The position numbers and the translations under genes are program-made. Under the pieces are notes generated by a model. The model was not told the origin of the DNA and made no database searches. It saw nothing but the letters and a program-made list of their open reading frames with translations. Below, piece by piece: positions 7,571 through 17,688 of a stretch of DNA of 64,000 nucleotides. Each line of letters starts with the position of its first letter. Position 1 is the first letter of the stretch. The stretch is from Sphingobacterium gobiense (lineage in GTDB: Bacteria; Bacteroidota; Bacteroidia; Sphingobacteriales; Sphingobacteriaceae): NCBI RefSeq assembly GCF_002980575.1, contig NZ_PVBS01000003.1, positions 240,673 to 304,672 on the forward strand, read 5' to 3'.

Positions 7571-10500
7571 TTGGCAAACAATAATATTCAAAACGAAAGA
7601 GTAAATTTTGCTACAAGTAAGAAGGTTATCGATTATCCGGATTTCTTGGATGTGCAATTGCAATCTTTCAAGGAGTTTTTTCAACTAGAAACTACTTCTG
7701 ACAACCGCCATCAGGAAGGGCTGTTCAAGGTTTTCTCGGAAAACTTCCCTATTTCTGATTCAAGAAACATCTTTGTGCTCGAGTTTTTGGATTATTTCAT
7801 CGATCCGCCTCGCTACGATATACAAGAGTGTATTGAGCGTGGATTGACGTATAGTGTCCCACTCAAGGCAAAATTGAAGTTATCTTGTAATGATGAAGAA
7901 CACGAGGATTTCGAAACGATTGTGCAAGACGTATATTTGGGAACAATTCCTTACATGACACCAAAAGGTACCTTTGTGATCAATGGTGCTGAGCGCGTTA
8001 TTGTTTCCCAGTTGCACCGTTCCCCTGGCGTGTTCTTTGGTCAGAGTAGACACACAAATGGTACAAAACTTTATTCTGCAAGGGTAATTCCTTTTAAAGG
8101 ATCTTGGATCGAATTTGCAACGGACGTAAACAACGTGATGTATGCTTATATCGACCGTAAAAAGAAATTCCCAGTTACTACTTTGTTGCGCGCGATCGGC
8201 TACGATTCCGATAAGGACATCCTGGAGCTGTTCGATCTTGCAGATGAGGTTAAAGTAAGTAAATCTGGTCTTAAGAAATACGTTGGTCGTCGTTTGGCGG
8301 CTAGGGTATTGAAAAAATGGATCGAGGACTTTGTAGATGAGGATACAGGTGAGGTAGTGTCCATCGATCGTAATGAGATCATCTTAGAACGTGAAACTGT
8401 TTTAGAGGAAGACCACATTGAGATGATCATCGATGCAGGGGTAAAATCCATTATCCTAGCGAAAGAAGATGGCGCTAACAATGCGGACTACTCGATTATA
8501 TATAATACTTTACAGAAAGATACCTCAAACTCTGAAAAAGAGGCTGTAGAACACATCTACCGTCAACTGCGTAACGCAGAACCACCTGATGAAGAAACAG
8601 CACGGGGTATCATTGATCGTTTGTTCTTCTCAGACAAGCGTTATGATTTGGGGGATGTAGGTCGTTACCGTATCAACCGCAAGTTGAAATTGGATACAGC
8701 AGATGATACGAAAGTATTGACGCGCGAGGATATTATTGCCATCGTTAAGTATTTGATTAATTTGATTAACTCCAAAGCGGAAGTCGATGATATCGACCAC
8801 TTGTCCAATCGTCGTGTACGTACGGTGGGCGAGCAGTTATATGCGCAGTTTGGAGTTGGTCTTTCTCGTATGGCGCGTACTATCCGTGAACGGATGAATA
8901 TTCGTGACAACGAAGTCTTTACGCCAACGGACTTGATTAATGCACGTACACTGTCGTCCGTTATCAACTCGTTCTTTGGTACGAACCAGTTGTCTCAGTT
9001 TATGGATCAAACCAACCCATTGGCAGAGATTACGCACAAGCGTCGTCTGTCAGCCTTAGGGCCAGGGGGGCTTTCTCGCGAGCGTGCAGGTTTCGAAGTA
9101 CGTGACGTTCACTATACGCATTATGGTCGTTTGTGTACTATTGAAACACCAGAAGGTCCGAACATTGGTTTGATTTCTTCCTTGGCTGTACATGCGAAAA
9201 TCAATAACTTAGGCTTTATCGAAACTCCTTACCGCCAAGTTAGAGATGGCAAAGTTGTGGTTGATGAACCCGTAGTTTATTTATCAGCCGAAGACGAGGA
9301 TAACAAAACCATTGCACAGGCGAATGCGGAATACGACGATAAGGGTAACTTTATCGATCCCAAAGTTAAAGCGAGATATGAGGGTGACTTCCCGATTATT
9401 GAGCCGGAGCGTCTGGATTATATGGACATTGCACCGAATCAGATTACATCCATTGCGGCATCCTTGATTCCTTTCTTGGAACACGATGATGCCAACCGAG
9501 CATTGATGGGATCGAATATGCAACGTCAAGCTGTTCCTTTATTGAAACCACAGGCACCTGTCGTTGGTACTGGTTTGGAAGCTCGTGTAGCATCCGATTC
9601 TCGTACGTTAATCAACGCCGAAGGGGAAGGTGTGGTTGAATATGTAGACGCCAATGAGATTAAAATCCGCTACAAGCGGACAGATAACGACCGTTTGGTA
9701 TCATTTGATAATGATGTAAAAACATACACACTTACGAAGTTTAAGAAAACAAACCAAAATACGTGTATCAACTTGAAGCCAATCGTTACGAAAGGTCAAA
9801 AAGTAACCAAAGGTCAAGTATTGTGTGAAGGTTATGCAACCGAAAATGGCGAGTTGGCACTTGGTCGTAACTTGAAAGTGGCATTCATGCCTTGGCAAGG
9901 ATATAACTTTGAGGATGCGATCGTAATCTCTGAACGTGTTGTATCGCAAGACTTATTCACTTCCTTGCATATTGAGGAATTTGAATTGGAGGTTCGTGAT
10001 ACGAAACGTGGTGAGGAAGAATTAACATCCGATATCCCTAACGTTTCAGAAGAAGCAACGAAAGATTTGGATGAGAATGGGATTATCCGGGTTGGCGCCG
10101 AAGTGAATGGTGGCGATATTTTAATTGGTAAGATCACGCCGAAAGGCGAATCCGATCCTTCACCGGAAGAGAAGTTATTACGCGCTATCTTTGGAGACAA
10201 AGCTGGTGATGTTAAAGACGCTTCATTGAAAGCATCACCTTCTTTGAAAGGTGTAGTTATCGATACGAAGCTATTCTCTCGTGCGAAAAAAATGTCTAAA
10301 GAAGCGGAAAGAAAAGCATTAGACAAATTAGAAGTCGCACACGATAAAGCTGTAAAAATACTGAAGGATCGTTTGGTAGAGAAATTGTTCACTGTGGTGA
10401 ATGGTAAAACCAGTCAAGGGGTGTATAATGTGTATAAAGAATTGCTCGTACCTAAAGGAGCTAAATTCACACAGAAGATCTTGATGGATTTGGATTATGC

Positions 10501-11380
10501 ACACATCAATCCAACGGGATGGACTACAGATGAAGATAAGAACGAGCTGATCAAGTTAGCACTTCACTTTTATAATATTAAAATCAACGAAGAGCTTGGT
10601 GCGTTTAAAAGAGAGAAATTTGCTATTTCTGTCGGAGATGAGCTCCCATCGGGTATCGTTCAGATGGCGAAAGTTTATGTGGCTAAAAAACGTAAGTTGA
10701 AAGTTGGTGATAAGATGGCTGGACGCCACGGTAACAAAGGTATTGTTGCTCGTATCGTTCGCGATGAGGATATGCCGTTTTTGGAAGATGGAACGCCCGT
10801 AGACATTGTGTTGAATCCATTAGGGGTGCCTTCACGGATGAACTTAGGACAGATTTACGAAACTGTTCTGGGATGGGCAGGTCAGAAATTGGGTATGAAA
10901 TTCGCTACACCAATCTTTGACGGTGCTGAAATGGACGAGGTGGAAGAGTGGATCGCTAAAGCTAAATTGCCAATGTCAGGTAGAACTTACTTATACAATG
11001 GTTTAACAGGAGAGCGTTTTGACCAACCCACTACAGTAGGTGTGATCTACATGTTGAAATTAGGTCACATGGTAGACGATAAAATGCATGCACGTTCTAT
11101 CGGACCGTACTCGTTAATTACACAACAACCGTTAGGTGGTAAAGCACAATTCGGTGGTCAGCGTTTCGGTGAGATGGAGGTATGGGCATTAGAAGCATTT
11201 GGTGCATCAAATATCCTGCAAGAAATCTTAACAGTGAAATCAGATGATGTTGTTGGACGTGCGAAGACTTACGAGGCTATCGTTAAGGGTAACAACCTTC
11301 CGACACCATCCGTACCGGAATCGTTCAACGTATTGGTACATGAATTACGCGGTTTAGGATTAGATATCACATTAGATTAA
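7571..11380 (+). CDS. rpoB: DNA-directed RNA polymerase subunit beta
   Basis: Large catalytic subunit of RNA polymerase, forming one side of the active cleft and the rifamycin pocket. The 1269-residue protein is full length for Bacteroidota. The rifampicin region (FFGTNQLSQFMDQTNPLAEI, then HKRRLSALGPGGL) is intact with no obvious resistance change. The C-terminus carries the conserved KMHARSIGPYSLITQQPLGG stretch. The start is TTG at 7571, chosen because it gives the family N-terminus MANNNIQNERVNF; no nearer ATG fits. It lies 31 bases before rpoC. Confidence 0.98.
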   Translation: MANNNIQNERVNFATSKKVIDYPDFLDVQLQSFKEFFQLETTSDNRHQEGLFKVFSENFPISDSRNIFVLEFLDYFIDPPRYDIQECIERGLTYSVPLKAKLKLSCNDEEHEDFETIVQDVYLGTIPYMTPKGTFVINGAERVIVSQLHRSPGVFFGQSRHTNGTKLYSARVIPFKGSWIEFATDVNNVMYAYIDRKKKFPVTTLLRAIGYDSDKDILELFDLADEVKVSKSGLKKYVGRRLAARVLKKWIEDFVDEDTGEVVSIDRNEIILERETVLEEDHIEMIIDAGVKSIILAKEDGANNADYSIIYNTLQKDTSNSEKEAVEHIYRQLRNAEPPDEETARGIIDRLFFSDKRYDLGDVGRYRINRKLKLDTADDTKVLTREDIIAIVKYLINLINSKAEVDDIDHLSNRRVRTVGEQLYAQFGVGLSRMARTIRERMNIRDNEVFTPTDLINARTLSSVINSFFGTNQLSQFMDQTNPLAEITHKRRLSALGPGGLSRERAGFEVRDVHYTHYGRLCTIETPEGPNIGLISSLAVHAKINNLGFIETPYRQVRDGKVVVDEPVVYLSAEDEDNKTIAQANAEYDDKGNFIDPKVKARYEGDFPIIEPERLDYMDIAPNQITSIAASLIPFLEHDDANRALMGSNMQRQAVPLLKPQAPVVGTGLEARVASDSRTLINAEGEGVVEYVDANEIKIRYKRTDNDRLVSFDNDVKTYTLTKFKKTNQNTCINLKPIVTKGQKVTKGQVLCEGYATENGELALGRNLKVAFMPWQGYNFEDAIVISERVVSQDLFTSLHIEEFELEVRDTKRGEEELTSDIPNVSEEATKDLDENGIIRVGAEVNGGDILIGKITPKGESDPSPEEKLLRAIFGDKAGDVKDASLKASPSLKGVVIDTKLFSRAKKMSKEAERKALDKLEVAHDKAVKILKDRLVEKLFTVVNGKTSQGVYNVYKELLVPKGAKFTQKILMDLDYAHINPTGWTTDEDKNELIKLALHFYNIKINEELGAFKREKFAISVGDELPSGIVQMAKVYVAKKRKLKVGDKMAGRHGNKGIVARIVRDEDMPFLEDGTPVDIVLNPLGVPSRMNLGQIYETVLGWAGQKLGMKFATPIFDGAEMDEVEEWIAKAKLPMSGRTYLYNGLTGERFDQPTTVGVIYMLKLGHMVDDKMHARSIGPYSLITQQPLGGKAQFGGQRFGEMEVWALEAFGASNILQEILTVKSDDVVGRAKTYEAIVKGNNLPTPSVPESFNVLVHELRGLGLDITLD

Positions 11381-11411
11381 TCAAGCATACAGCTTTAACT
11401 TTTTATAAAGT

Positions 11412-14400
11412 ATGTCTTACAAAAAAGATAATAAAATTAAAAGTAACTTCACGTCGATTACGATCAGCTTGGCTTCTCCGGAAACGATTTTGGAGCGCTC
11501 TAGCGGTGAGGTTACAAAGCCAGAGACGATTAACTATCGTACCTACAAACCTGAGCGTGATGGTTTATTCTGTGAGCGTATCTTTGGTCCGGTAAAGGAC
11601 TATGAATGTCACTGTGGTAAATACAAACGTATTCGTTATAAAGGTATCGTATGTGACCGTTGTGGTGTCGAAGTAACCGAGAAGAAAGTACGTCGTGAGC
11701 GTATGGGACACATTAATTTGGTGGTTCCTGTTGCACACATCTGGTATTTTCGTTCCCTTCCTAATAAAATCGGTTATTTATTAGGGCTTCCAACCAAGAA
11801 GTTGGATATGATTATCTACTACGAAAGATATGTGGTTATTCAGCCGGGTATCAAAGAAGATGATGGCATTTCCTACATGGATTTCTTGACGGAGGAAGAA
11901 TATCTAGATATTTTAGATACACTACCAAAAGAAAACCAATATTTGGATGATACCGATCCTCAGAAATTCATCGCCAAGATGGGGGCTGAGGCGATGGAGG
12001 AACTTTTGAAACGTATCGACTTAGATCAATTGTCATACGATTTACGCCATCAAGCCGCGAATGAAACTTCGCAACAGCGTAAAAATGAGGCATTGAAACG
12101 TCTTCACGTAGTAGAAGCTTTCCGAGGAGCCAACACGCGTATTGAAAACCGTCCGGAGTGGATGATTGTAAAAATCGTTCCAATTATTCCACCGGAATTG
12201 CGTCCATTAGTGCCGTTGGACGGTGGTCGTTTTGCGACGTCGGATTTGAATGACCTTTATCGTCGTGTCATTATTCGTAACAATCGTTTAAAACGTTTGA
12301 TCGAAATCAAAGCACCGGAAGTAATCTTACGTAATGAAAAACGTATGCTTCAGGAAGCAGTTGACTCTTTGTTCGATAACTCGCGTAAAGTGAACGCGGT
12401 GAAAACAGAAGGTAACCGCGCCTTGAAATCGTTATCAGATATTTTGAAAGGTAAGCAAGGACGTTTCCGTCAGAACTTATTGGGTAAGCGTGTGGATTAT
12501 TCAGCACGTTCAGTAATTGTCGTTGGTCCGAACTTGAAATTACACGAGTGTGGTCTTCCTAAAGATATGGCAGCAGAACTTTACAAGCCGTTTATCATTC
12601 GCAAGATGATTGAGAGAGGTATTGTAAAGACGGTAAAATCGGCGAAAAAAATCGTTGACCGCAAGGATCCGGTGGTGTGGGATATTCTAGAGAATGTACT
12701 GAAAGGACACCCTGTATTGCTCAACCGTGCGCCTACGCTTCACCGTTTGGGTATTCAAGCTTTCCAACCTACGTTGGTAGAAGGTAAAGCGATTCAATTA
12801 CACCCGTTGGTGTGTACAGCGTTCAACGCCGACTTTGACGGTGACCAGATGGCGGTCCACTTACCTTTAGGTAATGCAGCTATTTTGGAAGCTCAGATAT
12901 TGATGTTGGCTTCGCATAATATTCTTAATCCAGCAAACGGTTCGCCGGTAACGGTTCCTTCGCAAGATATGGTATTGGGTCTTTATTATATTACAAAAGG
13001 CCGTAAATCTACAGAAGATCATAAGGTACGAGGTGAGGGAATGACGTTTTATTCTCCGGAAGAGGTTATCATTGCCTTGAACGAGAATAAAATTGATCTG
13101 CACGCTTTTATCAAGGTAAAAACGAAAACTAGAAATAAGGACGGTGAAATCGTTGAAAGTATTCTTGAAACTACGGTTGGACGGGTTATTTTTAACCAGA
13201 TCGTGCCTGATGAGACGGGCTACGTTAACGAACTCCTGACCAAAAAATCATTGCGTAATATCATCGGCGATATTGTGAAGAACACGGGTATGGCTCGTGC
13301 AGCACAGTTCTTGGATGATATGAAAGAGCTAGGATTCCAAACAGCCTTTAAAGGTGGTTTGTCATTCAATTTACAAGATCTGAATATTCCTGCGGCGAAA
13401 GCAGATCTAATTGAGCAAGCAACTGGCGAAGTTGAAGAGGTAATGAACAACTATAATATGGGTTTCATTACGAACAACGAACGTTACAATCAGATTATCG
13501 ATATTTGGACACGTATCAACAACCGATTGACAGCATACGTGATGGATATTCTTTCCAACGACAACCAAGGATTTAACTCTGTTTATATGATGTTAGATTC
13601 TGGTGCCCGTGGTTCCAAAGAACAGATTCGTCAGTTGTGTGGTATGCGGGGTCTGATGGCAAAACCGCAGAAGTCGGGTACTTCGGGGGGCGAGATCATC
13701 GAGAACCCGATTCTGTCAAACTTCAAAGAAGGTTTGTCGGTATTGGAGTACTTTATCTCTACCCACGGTGCGCGTAAAGGTCTTGCCGATACGGCGTTGA
13801 AAACAGCCGACGCGGGTTATTTGACTCGTCGTTTACATGATGTTGCGCAAGATATGATCGTCGTAGAAGAAGATTGTAATACGTTGCGTGGTTTATATAA
13901 AACGGCACTTAAAGAAAATGATGATATTGTTGAGCCTTTGTACGACCGTATCTTAGGACGCACACCATTAAATGATGTGTATCATCCGACAACGGGCGAT
14001 CTGATTGTTTCGGCTAACGAAGATATTACAGAAGAGATTGCGACGGCGATTGATGAGGCTGGTATTGAGGGCGTTGAAATTCGATCGGTATTGACTTGTG
14101 AAGCTAAGCGTGGCGTTTGTGCTGCGTGCTATGGACGAAACCTTGCCTCTGGCAAGCGTGTCCAAATGGGCGAAGCAGTCGGTGTTATTGCTGCACAGTC
14201 AGTGGGTGAACCAGGTACGCAGTTGACATTACGTACATTCCACGTGGGTGGTACGGCATCGAATATTGCGGCTGACTCCAGTATTATAGCGAAATACGAT
14301 GGTAAAGTTGAGTTTGAAAATGTACGTTCTGTCGCTAAAGAAGGCGAAGAAGGACCTTTCCAAATAGCCATAGGACGTTCTGGAGAACTTCGTATCGTAA

Positions 14401-15689
14401 GCGATGATAGAAAAGTATTATATAACCAAATTATCCCTTACGGTGCAAGTATATATGTAAATGAAGGCGATAAGGTAGAAAAGGGTAAGGTATTAGCAGA
14501 TTGGGATCCGTATAATGCGGTAATCATCTCTGAGTTCCCGGGTAAAATCGAATTCGAAGCCATTATTGAAGGCGTAACCTTCCGCGACGAATCTGATGAA
14601 CAAACCGGACACAAAGAGAAGGTTATTATTGAGACACGGGATAAAACCAAAAACCCGACGGTTAAGATTGTAGACTTAGCTGGTGATACCTTACGCTCAT
14701 ACAACATTCCGGTGGGAGCGCACGTCTCGGTTCAGGATGGGAAAAAAATCAAAGAAGGAACTATCTTAGCGAAGATTCCTCGAGCTACCGGTAAAACGCG
14801 TGATATTACAGGAGGTCTTCCTCGTGTAACCGAGTTGTTCGAGGCACGGAATCCATCTAATCCTGCTGTTGTTACCGAAATTGATGGTGTTGTTACGTTA
14901 GGTGGTGTGAAACGCGGTAATCGTGAGATTTCGATAGAATCCAGAGATGGACAGATCAAGAAATACTTGGTGCCACTTTCTAAGCATATCTTAGTACAGG
15001 ATAATGATTTTGTAAAAGCAGGTATGCCATTGTCAGATGGTTCTATTTCGCCAGTAGATATTCTCTCCATTAAAGGTCCAGCGGCCGTTCAGGAGTATAT
15101 CGTAAATGGTATCCAAGAAGTTTATCGCTTACAAGGGGTAAAAATCAACGATAAGCACTTTGAAACTATCGTTCACCAGATGATGCAAAAAGTGAATATT
15201 GAGGATCCAGGAGATACCCGTTTCTTAGAGAAAGAAGCTGTTAACAAATGGGACTTCATGGAAGAAAACGATGCGTTGTTTGATAAGAAAGTTGTCGTTG
15301 ATGCGGGAGATTCGAAAGAGTTGAAAGCTGGTCAAATTGTAACCATGCGTAAACTTCGTGAGGAGAACTCCAGCTTACGTCGTCAGGACTTGAAAACAGT
15401 AGAGGTTCGTGATGCTATTTCAGCAACTTCAAGCCCATTATTACAGGGTATCACGCGCGCGTCATTAGGTACGAAGTCATTTATTTCGGCTGCGTCTTTC
15501 CAAGAGACGACAAAAGTCTTAAACGAAGCTGCTATCGCAGGTAAACGTGACGATTTGTTAGGATTGAAAGAAAACGTAATCGTAGGTCACCTGATTCCAT
15601 CAGGAACTGGTTTACGTGAGTATAGCAATATTATCGTCGGTTCGCGTGAAGAGTACGATCAGCTATTGGCTTCGAAAGAAGAAGACTAG
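11412..15689 (+). CDS. rpoC: DNA-directed RNA polymerase subunit beta'
   Basis: Catalytic subunit that holds the active-site magnesium. The 1425-residue length is usual for Bacteroidota. An N-terminal zinc-binding region contains CHCGKYKRIRYKG and CDRCG. The catalytic NADFDGD motif is at residues 472-478. The second zinc site includes CEAKRGVCAACYG, followed by the trigger-loop region GEAVGVIAAQSVGEPGTQLT. It ends at a strong terminator shared with the convergent sugar kinase gene. Confidence 0.98.
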   Translation: MSYKKDNKIKSNFTSITISLASPETILERSSGEVTKPETINYRTYKPERDGLFCERIFGPVKDYECHCGKYKRIRYKGIVCDRCGVEVTEKKVRRERMGHINLVVPVAHIWYFRSLPNKIGYLLGLPTKKLDMIIYYERYVVIQPGIKEDDGISYMDFLTEEEYLDILDTLPKENQYLDDTDPQKFIAKMGAEAMEELLKRIDLDQLSYDLRHQAANETSQQRKNEALKRLHVVEAFRGANTRIENRPEWMIVKIVPIIPPELRPLVPLDGGRFATSDLNDLYRRVIIRNNRLKRLIEIKAPEVILRNEKRMLQEAVDSLFDNSRKVNAVKTEGNRALKSLSDILKGKQGRFRQNLLGKRVDYSARSVIVVGPNLKLHECGLPKDMAAELYKPFIIRKMIERGIVKTVKSAKKIVDRKDPVVWDILENVLKGHPVLLNRAPTLHRLGIQAFQPTLVEGKAIQLHPLVCTAFNADFDGDQMAVHLPLGNAAILEAQILMLASHNILNPANGSPVTVPSQDMVLGLYYITKGRKSTEDHKVRGEGMTFYSPEEVIIALNENKIDLHAFIKVKTKTRNKDGEIVESILETTVGRVIFNQIVPDETGYVNELLTKKSLRNIIGDIVKNTGMARAAQFLDDMKELGFQTAFKGGLSFNLQDLNIPAAKADLIEQATGEVEEVMNNYNMGFITNNERYNQIIDIWTRINNRLTAYVMDILSNDNQGFNSVYMMLDSGARGSKEQIRQLCGMRGLMAKPQKSGTSGGEIIENPILSNFKEGLSVLEYFISTHGARKGLADTALKTADAGYLTRRLHDVAQDMIVVEEDCNTLRGLYKTALKENDDIVEPLYDRILGRTPLNDVYHPTTGDLIVSANEDITEEIATAIDEAGIEGVEIRSVLTCEAKRGVCAACYGRNLASGKRVQMGEAVGVIAAQSVGEPGTQLTLRTFHVGGTASNIAADSSIIAKYDGKVEFENVRSVAKEGEEGPFQIAIGRSGELRIVSDDRKVLYNQIIPYGASIYVNEGDKVEKGKVLADWDPYNAVIISEFPGKIEFEAIIEGVTFRDESDEQTGHKEKVIIETRDKTKNPTVKIVDLAGDTLRSYNIPVGAHVSVQDGKKIKEGTILAKIPRATGKTRDITGGLPRVTELFEARNPSNPAVVTEIDGVVTLGGVKRGNREISIESRDGQIKKYLVPLSKHILVQDNDFVKAGMPLSDGSISPVDILSIKGPAAVQEYIVNGIQEVYRLQGVKINDKHFETIVHQMMQKVNIEDPGDTRFLEKEAVNKWDFMEENDALFDKKVVVDAGDSKELKAGQIVTMRKLREENSSLRRQDLKTVEVRDAISATSSPLLQGITRASLGTKSFISAASFQETTKVLNEAAIAGKRDDLLGLKENVIVGHLIPSGTGLREYSNIIVGSREEYDQLLASKEED

Positions 15690-15702
15690 CGAGATTTTAT
15701 AA

Positions 15703-15744
15703 AGCAATAAAAAAGGCAGCAAAATCGCTGCCTTTTTTATTGCT
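15703..15744. terminator. Bidirectional terminator between rpoC and the kdgK-like gene
   Basis: A perfect 18-bp stem (15703-15720 with 15727-15744) has a 6-base loop AAAATC. The GC core GGCAGC/GCTGCC is flanked by A6 and T6, so it works in both directions. The stop codon of the minus-strand kinase gene lies inside the 3' arm. Confidence 0.93.
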
Positions 15745-16732
15745 TTATCTTTCCGTCACCAAAATCACCCTTCACAAACAACTTATGATAACCTGCTCCT
15801 GTTGCAGCATCGATGACCTCCTGTGGTGCCATCTTGTTGACCAAGGCGTGTATATATCCCGCCATAAACGCGTCCCCACTGCCTATCCGGTCAATCACCT
15901 CGAAAGTTTCCATAACGTCAGAACTGACGTGTTTTGTAGGCGTATGGTATGTCCCGTAAAATAAGTTATGATTCGGGCTATCCATGAAGCGAAAGGTATA
16001 AGCTACATGTTGGCACTTCGAATATTTCTGGAAAATTTCATTAGCGGATTCTTTTGCGGCGGCGAGATATGTTTCGCGTGGTGTATTTCTGTCAAAAGAC
16101 TCGTCAACAGCTGTCCCCAGCATTTTGTTCGCAGCCCAAATATTTCCCATAATGACATCGCAATGCGCAATGAGTTGAGGCATAATATCGATAGGCTCTT
16201 TGCCATACTGCCATAAACGGTTCCGGTAATTCAAATCGACGGAGATCGTAATATTACGGTTAGATGCTTCTTGAAGCAAGACAGCCATGAGATCCGCCAT
16301 GTTTTGGTTAAGGGCCGGCGTAAGCGCTGTCCAATGGAACCAGGAAACGCCTTCGAGCAACTTATCTACGTCGATATCCTGTTTAGTTAACTGGCTAAAA
16401 CTGGAATATTTACGGTCATAAATGACCTCGCCTTTGGATAAACCATTCGCGGACATCAAAATATAGGTACCTAGCCTATCGCCGATACGCAGTGCTTTGC
16501 TAGTATGTACACCGAGACTACCAAGTATAGCTAAGATTTCATCGGATAAAGCATTTTGTGGTAACGCACTACAATAAGCTACGTTACTCCCCATTTGTGC
16601 CAATGAGGCGGCTACATTCGCCTCCGATCCGCCAGGAAAAATCTCTAAACGGTTATTCGTTTTGTCAAAGAATGTGTTTCCGAGACTCTGTTGTCTGACT
16701 AATATCTCGCCAAAAGATAATATAAGATTCAT
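15737..16732 (-). CDS. kdgK: PfkB-family sugar kinase, probable 2-keto-3-deoxygluconate kinase
   Basis: Predicted to phosphorylate 2-keto-3-deoxygluconate with ATP, the step that feeds uronic acids into KDPG. The 331-residue protein has the ribokinase/PfkB fold, with N-terminal FPGGSEANVAASLAQMG and the C-terminal anion-hole and catalytic-base motif RIGSGDAFMAGY. PfkB substrate specificity cannot be read from motifs alone. The KDG assignment is inferred from overall resemblance and from uxuA, uxuB and kdgF-like genes 10 kb away that share a 12-base upstream sequence with this gene. It is convergent with rpoC and divergent from the ECF sigma gene. Confidence 0.7.
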   Translation of the reverse strand: MNLILSFGEILVRQQSLGNTFFDKTNNRLEIFPGGSEANVAASLAQMGSNVAYCSALPQNALSDEILAILGSLGVHTSKALRIGDRLGTYILMSANGLSKGEVIYDRKYSSFSQLTKQDIDVDKLLEGVSWFHWTALTPALNQNMADLMAVLLQEASNRNITISVDLNYRNRLWQYGKEPIDIMPQLIAHCDVIMGNIWAANKMLGTAVDESFDRNTPRETYLAAAKESANEIFQKYSKCQHVAYTFRFMDSPNHNLFYGTYHTPTKHVSSDVMETFEVIDRIGSGDAFMAGYIHALVNKMAPQEVIDAATGAGYHKLFVKGDFGDGKIKQ

Positions 16733-16755
16733 GAATAAAATTTATTTTGGAAGTG

Positions 16756-16771
16756 AAAATAGCGCTATTTT
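16756..16771. promoter_or_regulatory. Perfect 16-bp palindrome upstream of the kdgK-like gene
   Basis: AAAATAGCGCTATTTT is a perfect palindrome 24 bases upstream of the kinase start, between that start and the LacI-type box. The symmetric form and position fit an operator, but I cannot assign a regulator. Confidence 0.35.
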
Positions 16772-16788
16772 TTTAAACTTTATAGTGT

Positions 16789-16810
16789 TGTCTACGAAAT
16801 CGTTGCCATT
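16789..16810. promoter_or_regulatory. Candidate LacI-type operator, kinase copy
   Basis: The 12-base word TACGAAATCGTT (16793-16804) is identical to one in the kdgF/uxuB intergenic region (26600-26611). It contains a CG-centred core close to the LacI-family AAnCGnTT pattern. It is 61 bases upstream of the kinase start. The right half-site is poorly symmetric in this copy. Confidence 0.45.
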
Positions 16811-16898
16811 CCATCTCGTATCCAATCACCGGATGCCTGTCAAAATTCATAATTTCATAACATCATTTTTGTCTGAGACCCAAAGGCTTTTAAATACT

Positions 16899-16929
16899 TT
16901 TGTGACTAATGTTGGATTTTGTACATTTG
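16899..16929 (+). promoter_or_regulatory. Promoter of the ECF sigma/SusCD operon
   Basis: TTTG (16899-16902), a 19-base spacer and TACATTTG (16922-16929) match the Bacteroidota consensus exactly. Transcription would start near 16936, so upstream start codons for the sigma gene are excluded and the ATG at 16951 is favoured. Confidence 0.8.
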
Positions 16930-16950
16930 TTTGGTACACCTATTAACTTT

Positions 16951-17556
16951 ATGATGCGTTCAAATCTGTTTGATGAAGAGCTGGCCAGTGCCCTTGCTGA
17001 AGGATCTGTAGAGGCATTTCGTTCGCTATATGACCGATACCGCAGACCGGTCTACGCCAACATTCTGAAAATAGTAAAACAGCCTGAGCATGCTGAGGAT
17101 ATTCTCCAAGAGGTATTTGTTGCTTTGTGGGAACATCGATCTAGGATCAAGGCCGATCGATCCGTAGGGGGGTGGCTGTTTGTCGTAAGTTTTAACAAAG
17201 CAACGACTTTCTTGAAAAAAAGACTGAAAGAGTCTCTCGATTATATAGAAGAATACACCGATTATGAACATATGCTTCCCGAGGAAACTGTCAACGAAGA
17301 GGAATACCTCTCCCAATGGACGATTGTTGAAGAAGCGGTCAATGCACTTCCCGCCCGTAAAAAGGAGGTGTTTAGACTTTGTCGTTTTGAAGGAAAGGCA
17401 AAAGAGGAAGTAGCGTCCATAATGGGAATATCTACGGTCTCTGTGGGCGATTACCTCAAGCAATCCAATCGTGCCATCAGAGACTATATCACACTGAAAT
17501 ACCCCCATCTTTATACCATTATTGTCATTACAAAGGCTTTTTCAGATAATTTTTAA
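16951..17556 (+). CDS. RNA polymerase ECF-type sigma factor
   Basis: Directs RNA polymerase to a small regulon, probably including this operon, when released by the anti-sigma protein encoded next. The 201-residue protein has region 2 (about 24-88, AFRSLYDRYRRPVY then AEDILQEVFVALW) and region 4 (about 130-185, with LPARKKEVFRLCRFEG and a helix-turn-helix ending VGDYLKQSNRAIRDY). The start at 16951 was chosen because a consensus promoter lies just upstream of it. A FecR-type gene follows after 132 bases, then SusC and SusD. This is the usual Bacteroidota sigma/anti-sigma arrangement for nutrient-sensing loci. Confidence 0.93.
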   Translation: MMRSNLFDEELASALAEGSVEAFRSLYDRYRRPVYANILKIVKQPEHAEDILQEVFVALWEHRSRIKADRSVGGWLFVVSFNKATTFLKKRLKESLDYIEEYTDYEHMLPEETVNEEEYLSQWTIVEEAVNALPARKKEVFRLCRFEGKAKEEVASIMGISTVSVGDYLKQSNRAIRDYITLKYPHLYTIIVITKAFSDNF

Positions 17557-17688
17557 TTTTTTTGTAGAAAAACCATCCCCTTTTTTACCGATAGGAGTAT
17601 TTAATTATAGAGGCTTGGATAAACCTAGCTCCTGCAATACGTCATTATAAATGTATAACTCTGACTAAAATGTCGTGTCTAAGCGTAG

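Noticed and set aside
9832..10392. A 186-codon minus-strand frame inside rpoB
   Set aside because: It is the antisense shadow of highly conserved rpoB codons, with no signal for translation.
17026..17508. A 160-codon minus-strand frame inside the ECF sigma gene
   Set aside because: It lies entirely within the sigma coding sequence, and the plus-strand protein has all expected motifs.
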